DNA of 9,021 bases, from NCBI GenBank assembly GCA_934699065.1, contig CAKUWD010000118.1:1-9021 (forward strand), in the 5' to 3' direction. How positions within the stretch are numbered: position 1 is the stretch's first letter; every line of letters begins with the position of its first letter. The stretch comes from an uncultured Treponema sp. Lineage in GTDB: Bacteria; Spirochaetota; Spirochaetia; Treponematales; Treponemataceae. Position numbers and translations under genes: made by a program. The notes beneath the pieces were generated by a model that was not told the DNA's origin, did not search any database, and saw only the letters and a program-made list of their open reading frames with translations. Below are positions 1-6,842 of the stretch, in pieces.

Positions 1-9
1 GTCCCAATA

Positions 10-1389
10 ATGTCCGAATCCCAGTTAATCGAATACAAAGAATCTTGGCGTGATGAATATCTCAAATGGATTTGCGCGAGTTTTGCTTGTCAAAACTCGT
101 TTAGCAAGACGCGAAGCGGATTGCGACGGTTTGCAAATGCTCAGGGCGGTGTACTTTATATTGGCAAGCGTGATGATGGTTCTGTTTGTGGCGTTGCAGA
201 TTCAAAGAAGCTTATGGAAGATATTCCGAATAAAGTTCGTGATGCGCTTGGATTGATTGTTGATGTAGATTTGATTACTGAGAGCGGACTTGATGTTATA
301 AAAATCACTGTTGAAGAAAATCCTTATCCTGTGAATTACAAGGGGGAGTATCATTATAGGACTGGCAGTACAAAACAGCTTTTGCAAGGTTCGGCGCTGA
401 CTAATTTTCTTTTACGTAAGACTGGTAAAAACTGGGATTCTGTTCCGCTTGAAAATGTGTGTATCGATGACCTTGATAAAGAAAGCTTTGATATTTTCCA
501 CCGTGAAGCTATTCGTAGTGGAAGAATGAGTAAAGATGACTTGAAGCTTTCGAATCAGGATTTGCTTGAAAAACTGAATCTTCTTGACGGAACTATGCTC
601 AAACGGGCAGCAGTTTTGCTCTTCCATCGAAATCCGGAAAAATGGATAACAGGTTCATTTGTAAAAATCGGTTTTTTTGAAACTGATGCAGACTTGCGCT
701 ATCAGGATGAAGTTCATGGTTCTCTTATGATTCAGGCAGACCGCGTTATAGATTTGCTTTATACAAAATATCTGACCGCGGAAATCTCCTATGACAACAT
801 CACCCGAATTGAACATTATCCTTTCCCAAAAGATGCTGTGCGAGAAGCGGTGTTCAATGCGCTTATTCATCAGGATTTTTCTGTTGGCGTGCCTGTGCAA
901 ATCAGCGTTTACAAGGATAAGCTTTATATCAGCAATGATTGTGTTTTCCCAGCCAACTGGACAGCCGACACTTTAATGCAGAAACATCGTTCTCTTCCGC
1001 ATAACCCGGATATTGCAAACACATTCTTTAGAGCTGGCTTTATAGAAAGCTGGGGGCGTGGTGTAGAGAAGATTTGTACTCTTTGTAAAGAATACGGAAT
1101 TGCCGAGCCAGAATATACGGTTCACCCTAATGATATTATGATGATGTTTAAGGCGAATGACCCGATAAATGACACTGTAAATGACACTGTAAATGACACT
1201 GTAAATGACACTGTAAAAACAATTCTGGCATTAATAGAGCAGAATCCATCGATTACTTATGAGGAAATTGCCGAGAAAACGGGTAAATCACGAAGAACCG
1301 TAAGTAGAGTGATTACAGAACTTAAAGATAATAGTATTATTATAAGAGTTGGTTCTGATAAAACAGGATATTGGGAAATCGTAAAATGA
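10..1389 (+). CDS. AlbA_2/Schlafen-type ATP-binding protein with C-terminal winged helix
   Basis: This is a 459-residue putative DNA-binding regulator or accessory protein of the restriction locus. The N-terminus (about 1-135) is an AlbA_2 (divergent AAA_4/Schlafen-like) domain: IEYKESWRDEYLKWIC at 7-22, FANAQGG at 41-47, and a YHYRTGSTKQ-type strand near 114-123. Residues about 275-370 match the C-terminal HATPase-like region of this family, with REAVFNALIHQD at 278-289 and SWGRGVEKI from 347. Four NDTV repeats (387-402) form a linker to a winged helix (about 403-459, with EEIAEKTGKSRRTVSRVI as the recognition part). Residues 24-40 are an extra 17-residue segment that interrupts the AlbA_2 core and coincides with a DNA palindrome. 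The start is chosen because MSESQ-IEYKE is the usual family N-terminus; its ribosome site would lie before the window. It sits 126 bases before hsdR on the same strand. Such genes often lie among hsdM, hsdS and hsdR; the exact role is unknown to me. Confidence 0.85.
   Translation: MSESQLIEYKESWRDEYLKWICASFACQNSFSKTRSGLRRFANAQGGVLYIGKRDDGSVCGVADSKKLMEDIPNKVRDALGLIVDVDLITESGLDVIKITVEENPYPVNYKGEYHYRTGSTKQLLQGSALTNFLLRKTGKNWDSVPLENVCIDDLDKESFDIFHREAIRSGRMSKDDLKLSNQDLLEKLNLLDGTMLKRAAVLLFHRNPEKWITGSFVKIGFFETDADLRYQDEVHGSLMIQADRVIDLLYTKYLTAEISYDNITRIEHYPFPKDAVREAVFNALIHQDFSVGVPVQISVYKDKLYISNDCVFPANWTADTLMQKHRSLPHNPDIANTFFRAGFIESWGRGVEKICTLCKEYGIAEPEYTVHPNDIMMMFKANDPINDTVNDTVNDTVNDTVKTILALIEQNPSITYEEIAEKTGKSRRTVSRVITELKDNSIIIRVGSDKTGYWEIVK
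77..129. repeat. Palindromic element inserted in-frame in the AlbA_2 gene
   Basis: A perfect 9-bp inverted repeat (cgagttttg at 77-85, caaaactcg at 91-99, 5-base loop cttgt) is followed by a GC-richer tail to about 129. In the protein this stretch encodes residues 24-40 (S-F-A-C-Q-N-S... to R-R), which sit between WIC-A and FANAQGG. In the AlbA_2 family as I know it these two blocks are contiguous (WIC-G/A-FANAQGG), so there is a net gain of 51 bases, a multiple of three. The palindrome is seen directly; mobility or dispersal is inferred. The outer boundaries are uncertain by a few bases. Confidence 0.7.
1167..1214 (+). repeat. Four perfect 12-bp tandem repeats encoding NDTV linker
   Basis: The unit aaatgacactgt is repeated four times without mismatch, coding for (NDTV)4 between the HATPase-like region and the winged helix. 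A degenerate NDPI copy precedes it. The unit length keeps the reading frame whatever the copy number, so slippage would change linker length without breaking the protein. Confidence 0.95.
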
Positions 1390-1483
1390 GAAAAATGTGA
1401 AAAATCGACAGAAAATACCTGGAAAAATGTGATTTTTTATCAAAAAAAAGTTGGAATAATGTGATTGTGCATCCAAATGTCTA
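1388..1483. repeat. Three phased AATGTGA motifs (32-bp period) before hsdR
   Basis: The heptamer aatgtga occurs at 1394-1400, 1426-1432 and 1458-1464, spaced exactly 32 bases apart. The second and third copies share a longer context (tggaaaaatgtgatt at 1420-1434 against tggaataatgtgatt at 1452-1466, one mismatch). By eye, about 22 of 32 positions agree between the last two full units. A 32-base period is close to three helical turns, so the motifs would lie on one face of DNA. They fill most of the 126-base gap between the AlbA_2/winged-helix gene and hsdR. This may be an operator or a decayed tandem duplication; the AT-rich context makes some of the similarity cheap. Confidence 0.5.
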
Positions 1484-1515
1484 AATGAAAAGGGTAATAA
1501 ATAGGAGTTTATAAA

Positions 1516-4500
1516 ATGCCAAAGTCAGCACATCCAGAAAGAGAAACTCAAAACAGAATTATTAAGTTCTTTCAGAATGAACTGGGGTACAACTATCTTG
1601 GAAATCTGGAAGATTCAGAAAACTACAACGTTCGCTGGAGAGACTGGAAAAAGTTTCTTACTGATTCTGATTATAGCGCACCTTTTATTGAATCTATTCA
1701 AAATGAGTTTAACAGAACTCTTGCTGATTTTTCCCAATCTCCTTACCACACAAACAAAGAAGTCTATCGTATCTTAAAATATGGATTAAAACTTGCAGAA
1801 CATCCCGGCGAAGCTCCTAAAACTGTTTACTTTATAAATTGGGATGAACCGGAGAAAAATAATTTTTACATTGCAGAAGAAGTAACTATAAACGGCAATG
1901 TCGAAAAACGTCCTGATATCGTTCTTTATATAAATGGTATTGCAGTTGCCGTAATGGAATTAAAAAAGAGTACTGTGAGTGTTGCTGACGGCATCCGACA
2001 GAATGTTACGAATCAGCGCGAACAGTTTATTCAAAGATTCTTCTCTACTGTTCAGATTTGCGCAGCTGCAAATGACAGTGAAGGCTTACGATATGGTACA
2101 AGCGGAACTACAGAAAAATATTATCTTGAATGGAAGGAAGATAATTTTACAGACCAGCTGCAGGATAAAGATGATTTAGATAAAGAGATTGAAGCCGCCT
2201 GCTCAAAACAGCTGAACCTACTCGAAAAGCAGTGTTACAGAATTTTCCAGAAAGAACGTCTTTTGGATATAATTCATAACTTTATCATCTATGATTCTGG
2301 CATTAAAAAGGTCTGCCGTTATAATCAGTTCTATGCAATCAAGCGCTGCCAGAAAAGGCTTGCCAGAAATCAAGGCGGTATTGTCTGGCATACTCAGGGG
2401 TCTGGAAAGTCCCTTACAATGGTCTGGCTTAAAAAATGGATTTTGGAAAATATAACAGGAGCCAGAGTTCTTATCATCACCGACCGCGAAGAACTTGATG
2501 ACCAGATAGAAAAGATTTTTACCGGAGTTGATTTACAGATCGCCCGATCAAAAAGCAGCGATGACCTTTTGAATCTGCTCAATAATTATGATTGGCGCCT
2601 TATGTGTTCTCTTATTCATAAGTTTGGCAGAAGAACCGGTGAAGTAAGCGACCTGGATTACGAAAAATATGTAGAAGAACTTAAAAAAACTATTCCTGCC
2701 GGTTTTAGCGTCAAAGATAAGGTATTTGTTTTTGTTGATGAATGTCACCGAACTAATTCGGGAAAACTTCATCTTGCCATGAAATCTATCATGCCGGATT
2801 CTGTATTCATAGGTTTTACAGGAACTCCTCTGCTTAAAGTAGATAAAGAACAAAAGACAACTGCTACCTTATTCGGTGGTTTCATCCATACATACAAATT
2901 TGATCAGGCAGTTCGAGATGGAGTTGTTCTTGATTTGCGTTATGAAGCAAGAAATGTTCCACAGGAAGTAAGCAGTAAAGATAAAATTGATGCCTGGTTT
3001 GAAGCAAAAACAAAAGGCCTTATGCCAAAAGCGATAGCAGCCTTAAAAGAAAAATGGGCAACATTGCAGCAGCTTTACAGCTCAAAAGACCGTCTTGAAA
3101 AAATTGCTTTGGATATAATTTTTGATTTTGAAACAAAACAACGTTTGTGTGATGGCAGGGGGAATGCGCTTCTGGTTGCAGGAAGTATTGCAGAAGCCTG
3201 TCGTTATTATGAAATTTTTCAGGAAAAGAATTTTAAGAACTGCGCAATTGTTTCTTCATATAAGCCTAATCGTGGAGAACTTAGAACAGATTTTTCAAGC
3301 ACAACAGAAGATTCAGAAAACTGGAAAAAACAGAAAGCATATCTAAAAATGTTAGGCTACGACCCGGACCTTTCTATTGAAGATGATGATTTTTATAAAA
3401 AGATTGAAGCCTTTGAAAAACGTGTAAAAGATATGTTTGTAGATGAACCAGCAAACATGCAGCTTTTAATCGTTGTAGATAAATTGCTTACAGGTTTCGA
3501 TGCTCCTCCCTGTACTTATCTTTATATCGACAAGCCAATGCATGACCACGGATTGTTTCAGGCAATCTGTCGCGTAAACCGTCTGGATGGAGATGATAAA
3601 GAGTTTGGTTATGTTGTTGATTACAAGGAGCTCTTTGGAGATTTAAAAGACGCAGTTAATTCATATACAGGAAATGCTTTAAGCGGATTTGATGAAGAAG
3701 ATATTTCTGGCCTTTTGAAAAATAAACTTGAAGAAGGTAAGAAACGTTTTGAATTCTTGTTGCAGGAACTTGAAACATTGACTGATGATGTTGAATATCC
3801 TCGTGATCAGCTTGCGTTTAAGCATTTCTTCTGTGGTGAAAGTGGAACTGTAGATCCTGACAATGACGATGATTTTGCAAAACTCAGAAGCAAAATGTAC
3901 AAACTTGTTTCAAGTCTTGCCAGGGCTTATGCAGACTTAAAGCCTGCTTTTGATGATATTGGTTATTCAAAAGAAGAGCAGGAAAAATACAATAAGCTTG
4001 TAAAAGAATATGTCGATTTAAAAGATGAAATCGGACTTTCCAGCGGCGACTTTATTGATCTTAAGCAATATGACAGCGCAATGCGTCATCTTATTGACAA
4101 TTATATTTCTGCTTCTGATTCTGAAAAACTTGGAGACATGGAAAACTTTACTCTTCTTGCATATATTCAAAAAAAGCAGGAAGAAGATTTGAAAAATGGA
4201 AATTCTGAATCTGATAAGAAACATAAATCTGCGCAGCAAAATGTTGCCGAAACAATTGAAAATAATATCCGCAGAAAAATTATAGAAAAGACTCCTGTTA
4301 ATCCAAAGTATTATCAAAAAATGTCAGAACTGTTCCAGACTTTGATTGATGAAAGAAAAGAAGAAGTTGCATCTTATAAAGAAATGCTGGTAAAATATGC
4401 AGGACTTGTAATTCAGGTAGAAAATCCAGAACAAAATAATTCTCATCCAGAATCAATCCGTACAAGTCTGGCTCTTTGCGCTTTATATGATAATTTTGGC

Positions 4501-4707
4501 GAAGATGAAGAATATGCTTTAGCTTTGCATAAAGCGGTTCTTGATACAAAGCAGGATCACTTTAGAGGTGACTTAATTAAAGAGAGACAGATTAAAGGCG
4601 GAATTTATCGTGTTGTGCAGAAGTTTATGAACGAAGCAGAACGCGATGAGCAGATGGCTACTGTTGAAAAAATATACGAAATTGTAAAAGAACAGGCAGA
4701 ATACTGA
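1516..4707 (+). CDS. hsdR: Type I restriction enzyme, restriction/translocation subunit HsdR
   Basis: At 1063 residues this is the normal length for HsdR, the ATP-driven DNA translocase and nuclease that works with HsdM2-HsdS. The N-terminal nuclease shows a PD-(D/E)xK core: D134 in RPDIVLY and E148-x-K150 in VMELKK. The SF2 motor follows: Walker A WHTQGSGKSL at 291-300 (K298), motif II VDECH with D408-E409, motif III GFTGTP at 433-438, motif V LLTGFDAP at 657-664, and motif VI QAICRVNR at 682-689. The rest (about 740-1063) is charged and probably helical, as in the C-terminal domain that contacts HsdM. All catalytic motifs look intact. The start has aggag at 1503-1507, eight bases upstream. 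hsdM and hsdS are absent here and expected upstream. The stop overlaps the next start, so the peptidase gene is probably translationally coupled. Base composition is AT-rich relative to the right half of the window, consistent with an acquired restriction island. Confidence 0.97.
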   Translation: MPKSAHPERETQNRIIKFFQNELGYNYLGNLEDSENYNVRWRDWKKFLTDSDYSAPFIESIQNEFNRTLADFSQSPYHTNKEVYRILKYGLKLAEHPGEAPKTVYFINWDEPEKNNFYIAEEVTINGNVEKRPDIVLYINGIAVAVMELKKSTVSVADGIRQNVTNQREQFIQRFFSTVQICAAANDSEGLRYGTSGTTEKYYLEWKEDNFTDQLQDKDDLDKEIEAACSKQLNLLEKQCYRIFQKERLLDIIHNFIIYDSGIKKVCRYNQFYAIKRCQKRLARNQGGIVWHTQGSGKSLTMVWLKKWILENITGARVLIITDREELDDQIEKIFTGVDLQIARSKSSDDLLNLLNNYDWRLMCSLIHKFGRRTGEVSDLDYEKYVEELKKTIPAGFSVKDKVFVFVDECHRTNSGKLHLAMKSIMPDSVFIGFTGTPLLKVDKEQKTTATLFGGFIHTYKFDQAVRDGVVLDLRYEARNVPQEVSSKDKIDAWFEAKTKGLMPKAIAALKEKWATLQQLYSSKDRLEKIALDIIFDFETKQRLCDGRGNALLVAGSIAEACRYYEIFQEKNFKNCAIVSSYKPNRGELRTDFSSTTEDSENWKKQKAYLKMLGYDPDLSIEDDDFYKKIEAFEKRVKDMFVDEPANMQLLIVVDKLLTGFDAPPCTYLYIDKPMHDHGLFQAICRVNRLDGDDKEFGYVVDYKELFGDLKDAVNSYTGNALSGFDEEDISGLLKNKLEEGKKRFEFLLQELETLTDDVEYPRDQLAFKHFFCGESGTVDPDNDDDFAKLRSKMYKLVSSLARAYADLKPAFDDIGYSKEEQEKYNKLVKEYVDLKDEIGLSSGDFIDLKQYDSAMRHLIDNYISASDSEKLGDMENFTLLAYIQKKQEEDLKNGNSESDKKHKSAQQNVAETIENNIRRKIIEKTPVNPKYYQKMSELFQTLIDERKEEVASYKEMLVKYAGLVIQVENPEQNNSHPESIRTSLALCALYDNFGEDEEYALALHKAVLDTKQDHFRGDLIKERQIKGGIYRVVQKFMNEAERDEQMATVEKIYEIVKEQAEY

Positions 4708-5411
4708 TGAATATTAATATAAGCGGAATTGATGTTCAAATAAATAAAAAGAATATCAAGAATATGCATTTATCAGTAAAGCCTCCTCTTGGCAATGTTG
4801 TTGTGTCTGCACCTCTCCTAATGAGCCAGAAGTCCATAGAAAATTTTGTGCGTATGAATTTTGGCTGGATAAAAAAACAGCAGGAAAAATTTGCAAATCA
4901 GCCAAGGATGACAGCCCGTCAATATGTAAGTGGTGAAACTTATTACATTTGGGGAAAGCAATTTTTTTTGGAATTTAAACCTTCAAAAAAGCGCGCTTTT
5001 AAGATTGATGGAAATAAAATTATTCTGGAAATGAAAGCAGAATCTACAGCAGAGCAAAGAGAGCGTTTTATTCGTGAAGAGTTTAGAAAGATTTTAATTG
5101 AACAATTAAACAGACTTATTCCCAAATGGGAAGAAAGAACAGGTCTTTATTGCGATTCTTTCAAAACAAAATATATGCTTACCCGCTGGGGAACCTGTAA
5201 TTCAAAGGCAAAACGTATCTGGATAAATCTGCAGATGGTAGAAAAACCATTGGAATGTCTGGAATATATTATTTTACATGAACTGACTCATTTGAAAGTT
5301 CCCAATCATGGCAAAGACTTTATTGCAAACATGGATAAATATATGCCCGACTGGAAAGACAGAAAGAATTTATTAAACGAACAAATATTAGATAGTTATA
5401 AACAAGAATAA
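4707..5411 (+). CDS. YgjP-like (DUF45) M48-type zinc metallopeptidase
   Basis: This 234-residue protein belongs to the YgjP-like family (often named M48 family metallopeptidase or SprT-related). The zinc site is clear: HELTH at 191-195 supplies two histidines and the catalytic glutamate (E192), and NHGKDF at 200-205 carries a third candidate ligand, H201. The family hallmark RWGTC is at 160-164. There is no signal peptide or membrane segment, so it acts in the cytoplasm. The start codon shares one base with the hsdR stop (tgATG) and has no strong ribosome site, which points to translational coupling. Proteins of this family recur directly after hsdR in type I loci; the substrate is not established. 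By analogy with ClpXP-mediated control of HsdR in E. coli, a role in limiting restriction is possible, but that is inference only. Confidence 0.92.
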   Translation: MNINISGIDVQINKKNIKNMHLSVKPPLGNVVVSAPLLMSQKSIENFVRMNFGWIKKQQEKFANQPRMTARQYVSGETYYIWGKQFFLEFKPSKKRAFKIDGNKIILEMKAESTAEQRERFIREEFRKILIEQLNRLIPKWEERTGLYCDSFKTKYMLTRWGTCNSKAKRIWINLQMVEKPLECLEYIILHELTHLKVPNHGKDFIANMDKYMPDWKDRKNLLNEQILDSYKQE

Positions 5412-5442
5412 AAAAATCAATCTTCTATTTTAATGATTTTTT
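5411..5442 (+). terminator. Possible weak AT-rich terminator hairpin after the restriction genes
   Basis: A perfect 9-bp inverted repeat (aaaaaatca at 5411-5419, tgatttttt at 5434-5442) with a 14-base loop directly follows the peptidase stop codon. Its distal arm ends in six T. The stem has only one G-C pair, so it would be weak, but the position at the end of the block and the T-tract fit a terminator. Confidence 0.4.
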
Positions 5443-5466
5443 ACCTACCATATTACAAGGAAAATA

Positions 5467-5475
5467 TGCTATAAT
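5467..5475 (+). promoter_or_regulatory. Extended -10 promoter (TGcTATAAT) for the split-barrel gene
   Basis: The sequence tgctataat is a perfect extended -10 element (TGnTATAAT). I see no good -35 at 16-18 bases, which is acceptable for extended -10 promoters. Transcription would start near 5482, leaving a leader of only about ten bases, with the ribosome site gaggtg (5482-5487) at its very 5' end. Confidence 0.65.
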
Positions 5476-5492
5476 ATAGGTGAGGTGAAAAA

Positions 5493-5894
5493 ATGAAAGA
5501 AGTATTTGATTTTATAAAAAAATGTGGGACCTACTATCTTGCTACAGTAGACGAAAATGGACAGCCAAGAAACCGTCCTTTCGGAACAATTAATATTTTT
5601 GAAGACAAGCTTTACATTCAGACAGGAAAGAGTAAGGATGTTTCAAAGCAGATTCAGAAAAATCCTAAGGTTGAACTCTGCTGCTTTGACGGTGCAAGCG
5701 GCACCTGGCTTCGTCTTGCCGGAGAGCTTGTCCGTGATGACCGCCGCGAGCCTAAGGTTGATATGCTCGAACATTATCCGGACCTTAAGGCTATGTATTC
5801 TCCTGATGATGATAATACTGAAGTGCTTTACTTTAAGAATGCGACTGCAACAATAAGCAGCTTCAGCGCAGCTCCAAAGGTTATTAAGTTCTAA
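5493..5894 (+). CDS. Pyridoxamine 5'-phosphate oxidase family (FMN-binding split-barrel) protein
   Basis: This 133-residue, single-domain cytoplasmic protein has the flavin-binding split-barrel fold. Recognisable parts are the N-terminal helix and first strands FIKKCGTYYLATVDENGQPRNRPFG (8-31), the phosphate-contacting TGKSKDVSKQI segment (44-54), and GTWLRLAGELV (70-80). Homologues in clostridia and spirochaetes have the same length and the same start MKEV-FIKKCGTYYLAT. They are usually annotated only as pyridoxamine oxidase or NimA-like flavoproteins; the true substrate is unknown, and the protein is too short to assume genuine PdxH activity. The start is supported by gaggtg at 5482-5487, five bases upstream. 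It appears monocistronic, with its own promoter, and is convergent with the kinase gene. Its stop TAA (5892-5894) overlaps the opposing TAG. Confidence 0.9.
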   Translation: MKEVFDFIKKCGTYYLATVDENGQPRNRPFGTINIFEDKLYIQTGKSKDVSKQIQKNPKVELCCFDGASGTWLRLAGELVRDDRREPKVDMLEHYPDLKAMYSPDDDNTEVLYFKNATATISSFSAAPKVIKF

Positions 5895-6829
5895 ACATAT
5901 TCACTGACAATACTTAAAACCGGGCCGAGGTATGTCGGGCCAAAAAGATTTAAGTGATTGAGCAGCTGATAGAGATTGTATAAATCGCGCCTGTCTTCAT
6001 AGCCCGGCTGCAGTGGAGCGGCTTTGCGATAAGCGTCATAGAACTCAGGTGGAAAGCCTCCGAAGAGTTCTGTCATTGCAAGGTCTGCTTCTCGGTGGCC
6101 CACATAAGTGGCCGGATCAATCAGCATGGCTTTTCCGTCTGGACCTGGCATTACATTTCCGCTCCAGAGATCACCATGCAAAAGGGAAGGGGCTTCCGGT
6201 TCAATAAGAAAATCTTCAAGTCTGTCTAAAAGCTTTGTGATTTTTGTCCTGTCTTCGCTTGTAAAATAAGAATCAGCTTTCTGGAATTGTGGGGCTAGCC
6301 TGCAGTCCCGGTAAAAGTCTATCCAATTTGGAGCAGGGGTGTTTTTCTGTGCGCCAGCCCCTATAAAGTTATCCTGAAAAAAGCCGAAACTTTCACAGGT
6401 GGTTTCGACGGGCTCAACCACCGTAAATTTTCTTGTGTCCGCCTTGTGCATAGCCGCAAGTTCCTGAGAAAAAGTTTCCCAGTAATCCTTACGCCTGCCA
6501 GCACTGTTTATAAATCCCAAAAGAAGAAAACTGTAGCCGACATCTTCACCGTCATCAGTCCCTGTACATAGAATTTTCGGAGTTCCTATCGTATTTGTAG
6601 CGGCAATTGCCTGAAGACCAGCAGCCTCTGCTGTAAAAAAAGCAGCATTGCTTTTTGCATTCGCTTTCATAAAAATCTTATCGCCAGTGTTCAGCGTAAG
6701 ACCATATGCTTTATTAATATCACCGCCGGAAAGCCTGTCGGTTTGTGTGATGGCAACTGAAGTACCAAAAAGATCGACAAGCGCTCCGGCCAGTGAATTG
6801 TAATTCGGAATTGTTTTCAAATTGTTCAT
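5891..6829 (-). CDS. Fructosamine kinase family protein
   Basis: This is a 312-residue cytoplasmic phosphotransferase of the fructosamine/ketosamine kinase family (aminoglycoside-kinase fold). ATP-dependent phosphorylation of a sugar-amine is the family reaction; known bacterial members act on fructosamines or ribulosamines, and the exact substrate here is open. Motifs: a glycine-containing loop RLSGGDINKAYGL (32-44), candidate ATP lysine K55 in KIFMKAN, catalytic loop HGDLWSGN (218-225, D220), and metal-binding IDPA (D238) followed by YVGHREADLAM. Residues 137-144 read VVEPVETT and coincide with a palindromic DNA repeat, apparently a small in-frame insertion before FGFFQDNFIG. The gene begins 12 bases after the beta-xylosidase stop, with no ribosome site in the gap, so coupling is likely. 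No separate promoter is visible. Confidence 0.88.
   Translation of the reverse strand: MNNLKTIPNYNSLAGALVDLFGTSVAITQTDRLSGGDINKAYGLTLNTGDKIFMKANAKSNAAFFTAEAAGLQAIAATNTIGTPKILCTGTDDGEDVGYSFLLLGFINSAGRRKDYWETFSQELAAMHKADTRKFTVVEPVETTCESFGFFQDNFIGAGAQKNTPAPNWIDFYRDCRLAPQFQKADSYFTSEDRTKITKLLDRLEDFLIEPEAPSLLHGDLWSGNVMPGPDGKAMLIDPATYVGHREADLAMTELFGGFPPEFYDAYRKAAPLQPGYEDRRDLYNLYQLLNHLNLFGPTYLGPVLSIVSEYV
6398..6422. repeat. Palindromic VVEPVETT-type repeat inside the kinase gene
   Basis: Arms ggtggtt (6398-6404) and aaccacc (6416-6422) form a perfect 7-bp inverted repeat around an 11-base loop. On the coding strand it reads as a ggttgagcccgtcgaaacc-type core, which I recognise as a widely dispersed bacterial intergenic/intragenic repeat, typically translated as VVEPVETT. 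Here it lies in-frame as residues 137-144 of the kinase. The palindrome is seen directly; the repeat-family assignment is from memory. Confidence 0.75.
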
Positions 6830-6842
6830 ATTACAACAATTT
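6819..6842 (-). promoter_or_regulatory. Hairpin presenting the kinase start codon in its loop
   Basis: On the transcript, aaattgtt and aacaattt form a perfect 8-bp stem around the 8-base loop gtaatATG. The loop's last three bases are the kinase start codon, and the stem's outer end touches the preceding gene's stop codon. No Shine-Dalgarno sequence occurs in the gap. The stem has a single G-C pair, so it is only marginally stable; its role in coupling is inferred. Confidence 0.4.

Noticed and set aside
72..125. Target-site duplication (ttgcg at 72-76 and 121-125) flanking the AlbA_2 palindrome
   Set aside because: Removing one copy with the intervening bases deletes 49 bases and breaks the reading frame, so the short match is probably chance.
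1167..1214. CRISPR-like or iteron array
   Set aside because: The repeats are directly tandem with no spacers and code for NDTV units of a protein linker.
1440..1515. A sigma-70 promoter for hsdR in the gap
   Set aside because: No -10 and -35 pair with acceptable match and spacing could be found; only the ribosome site is convincing.
5920..5941. GC-rich hairpin (ggccga...tcgggcc) near the 3' end of the kinase gene as a terminator
   Set aside because: The stem has a bulge, is followed by A on the plus strand, lies inside coding sequence on the minus strand, and has only four T after it there.
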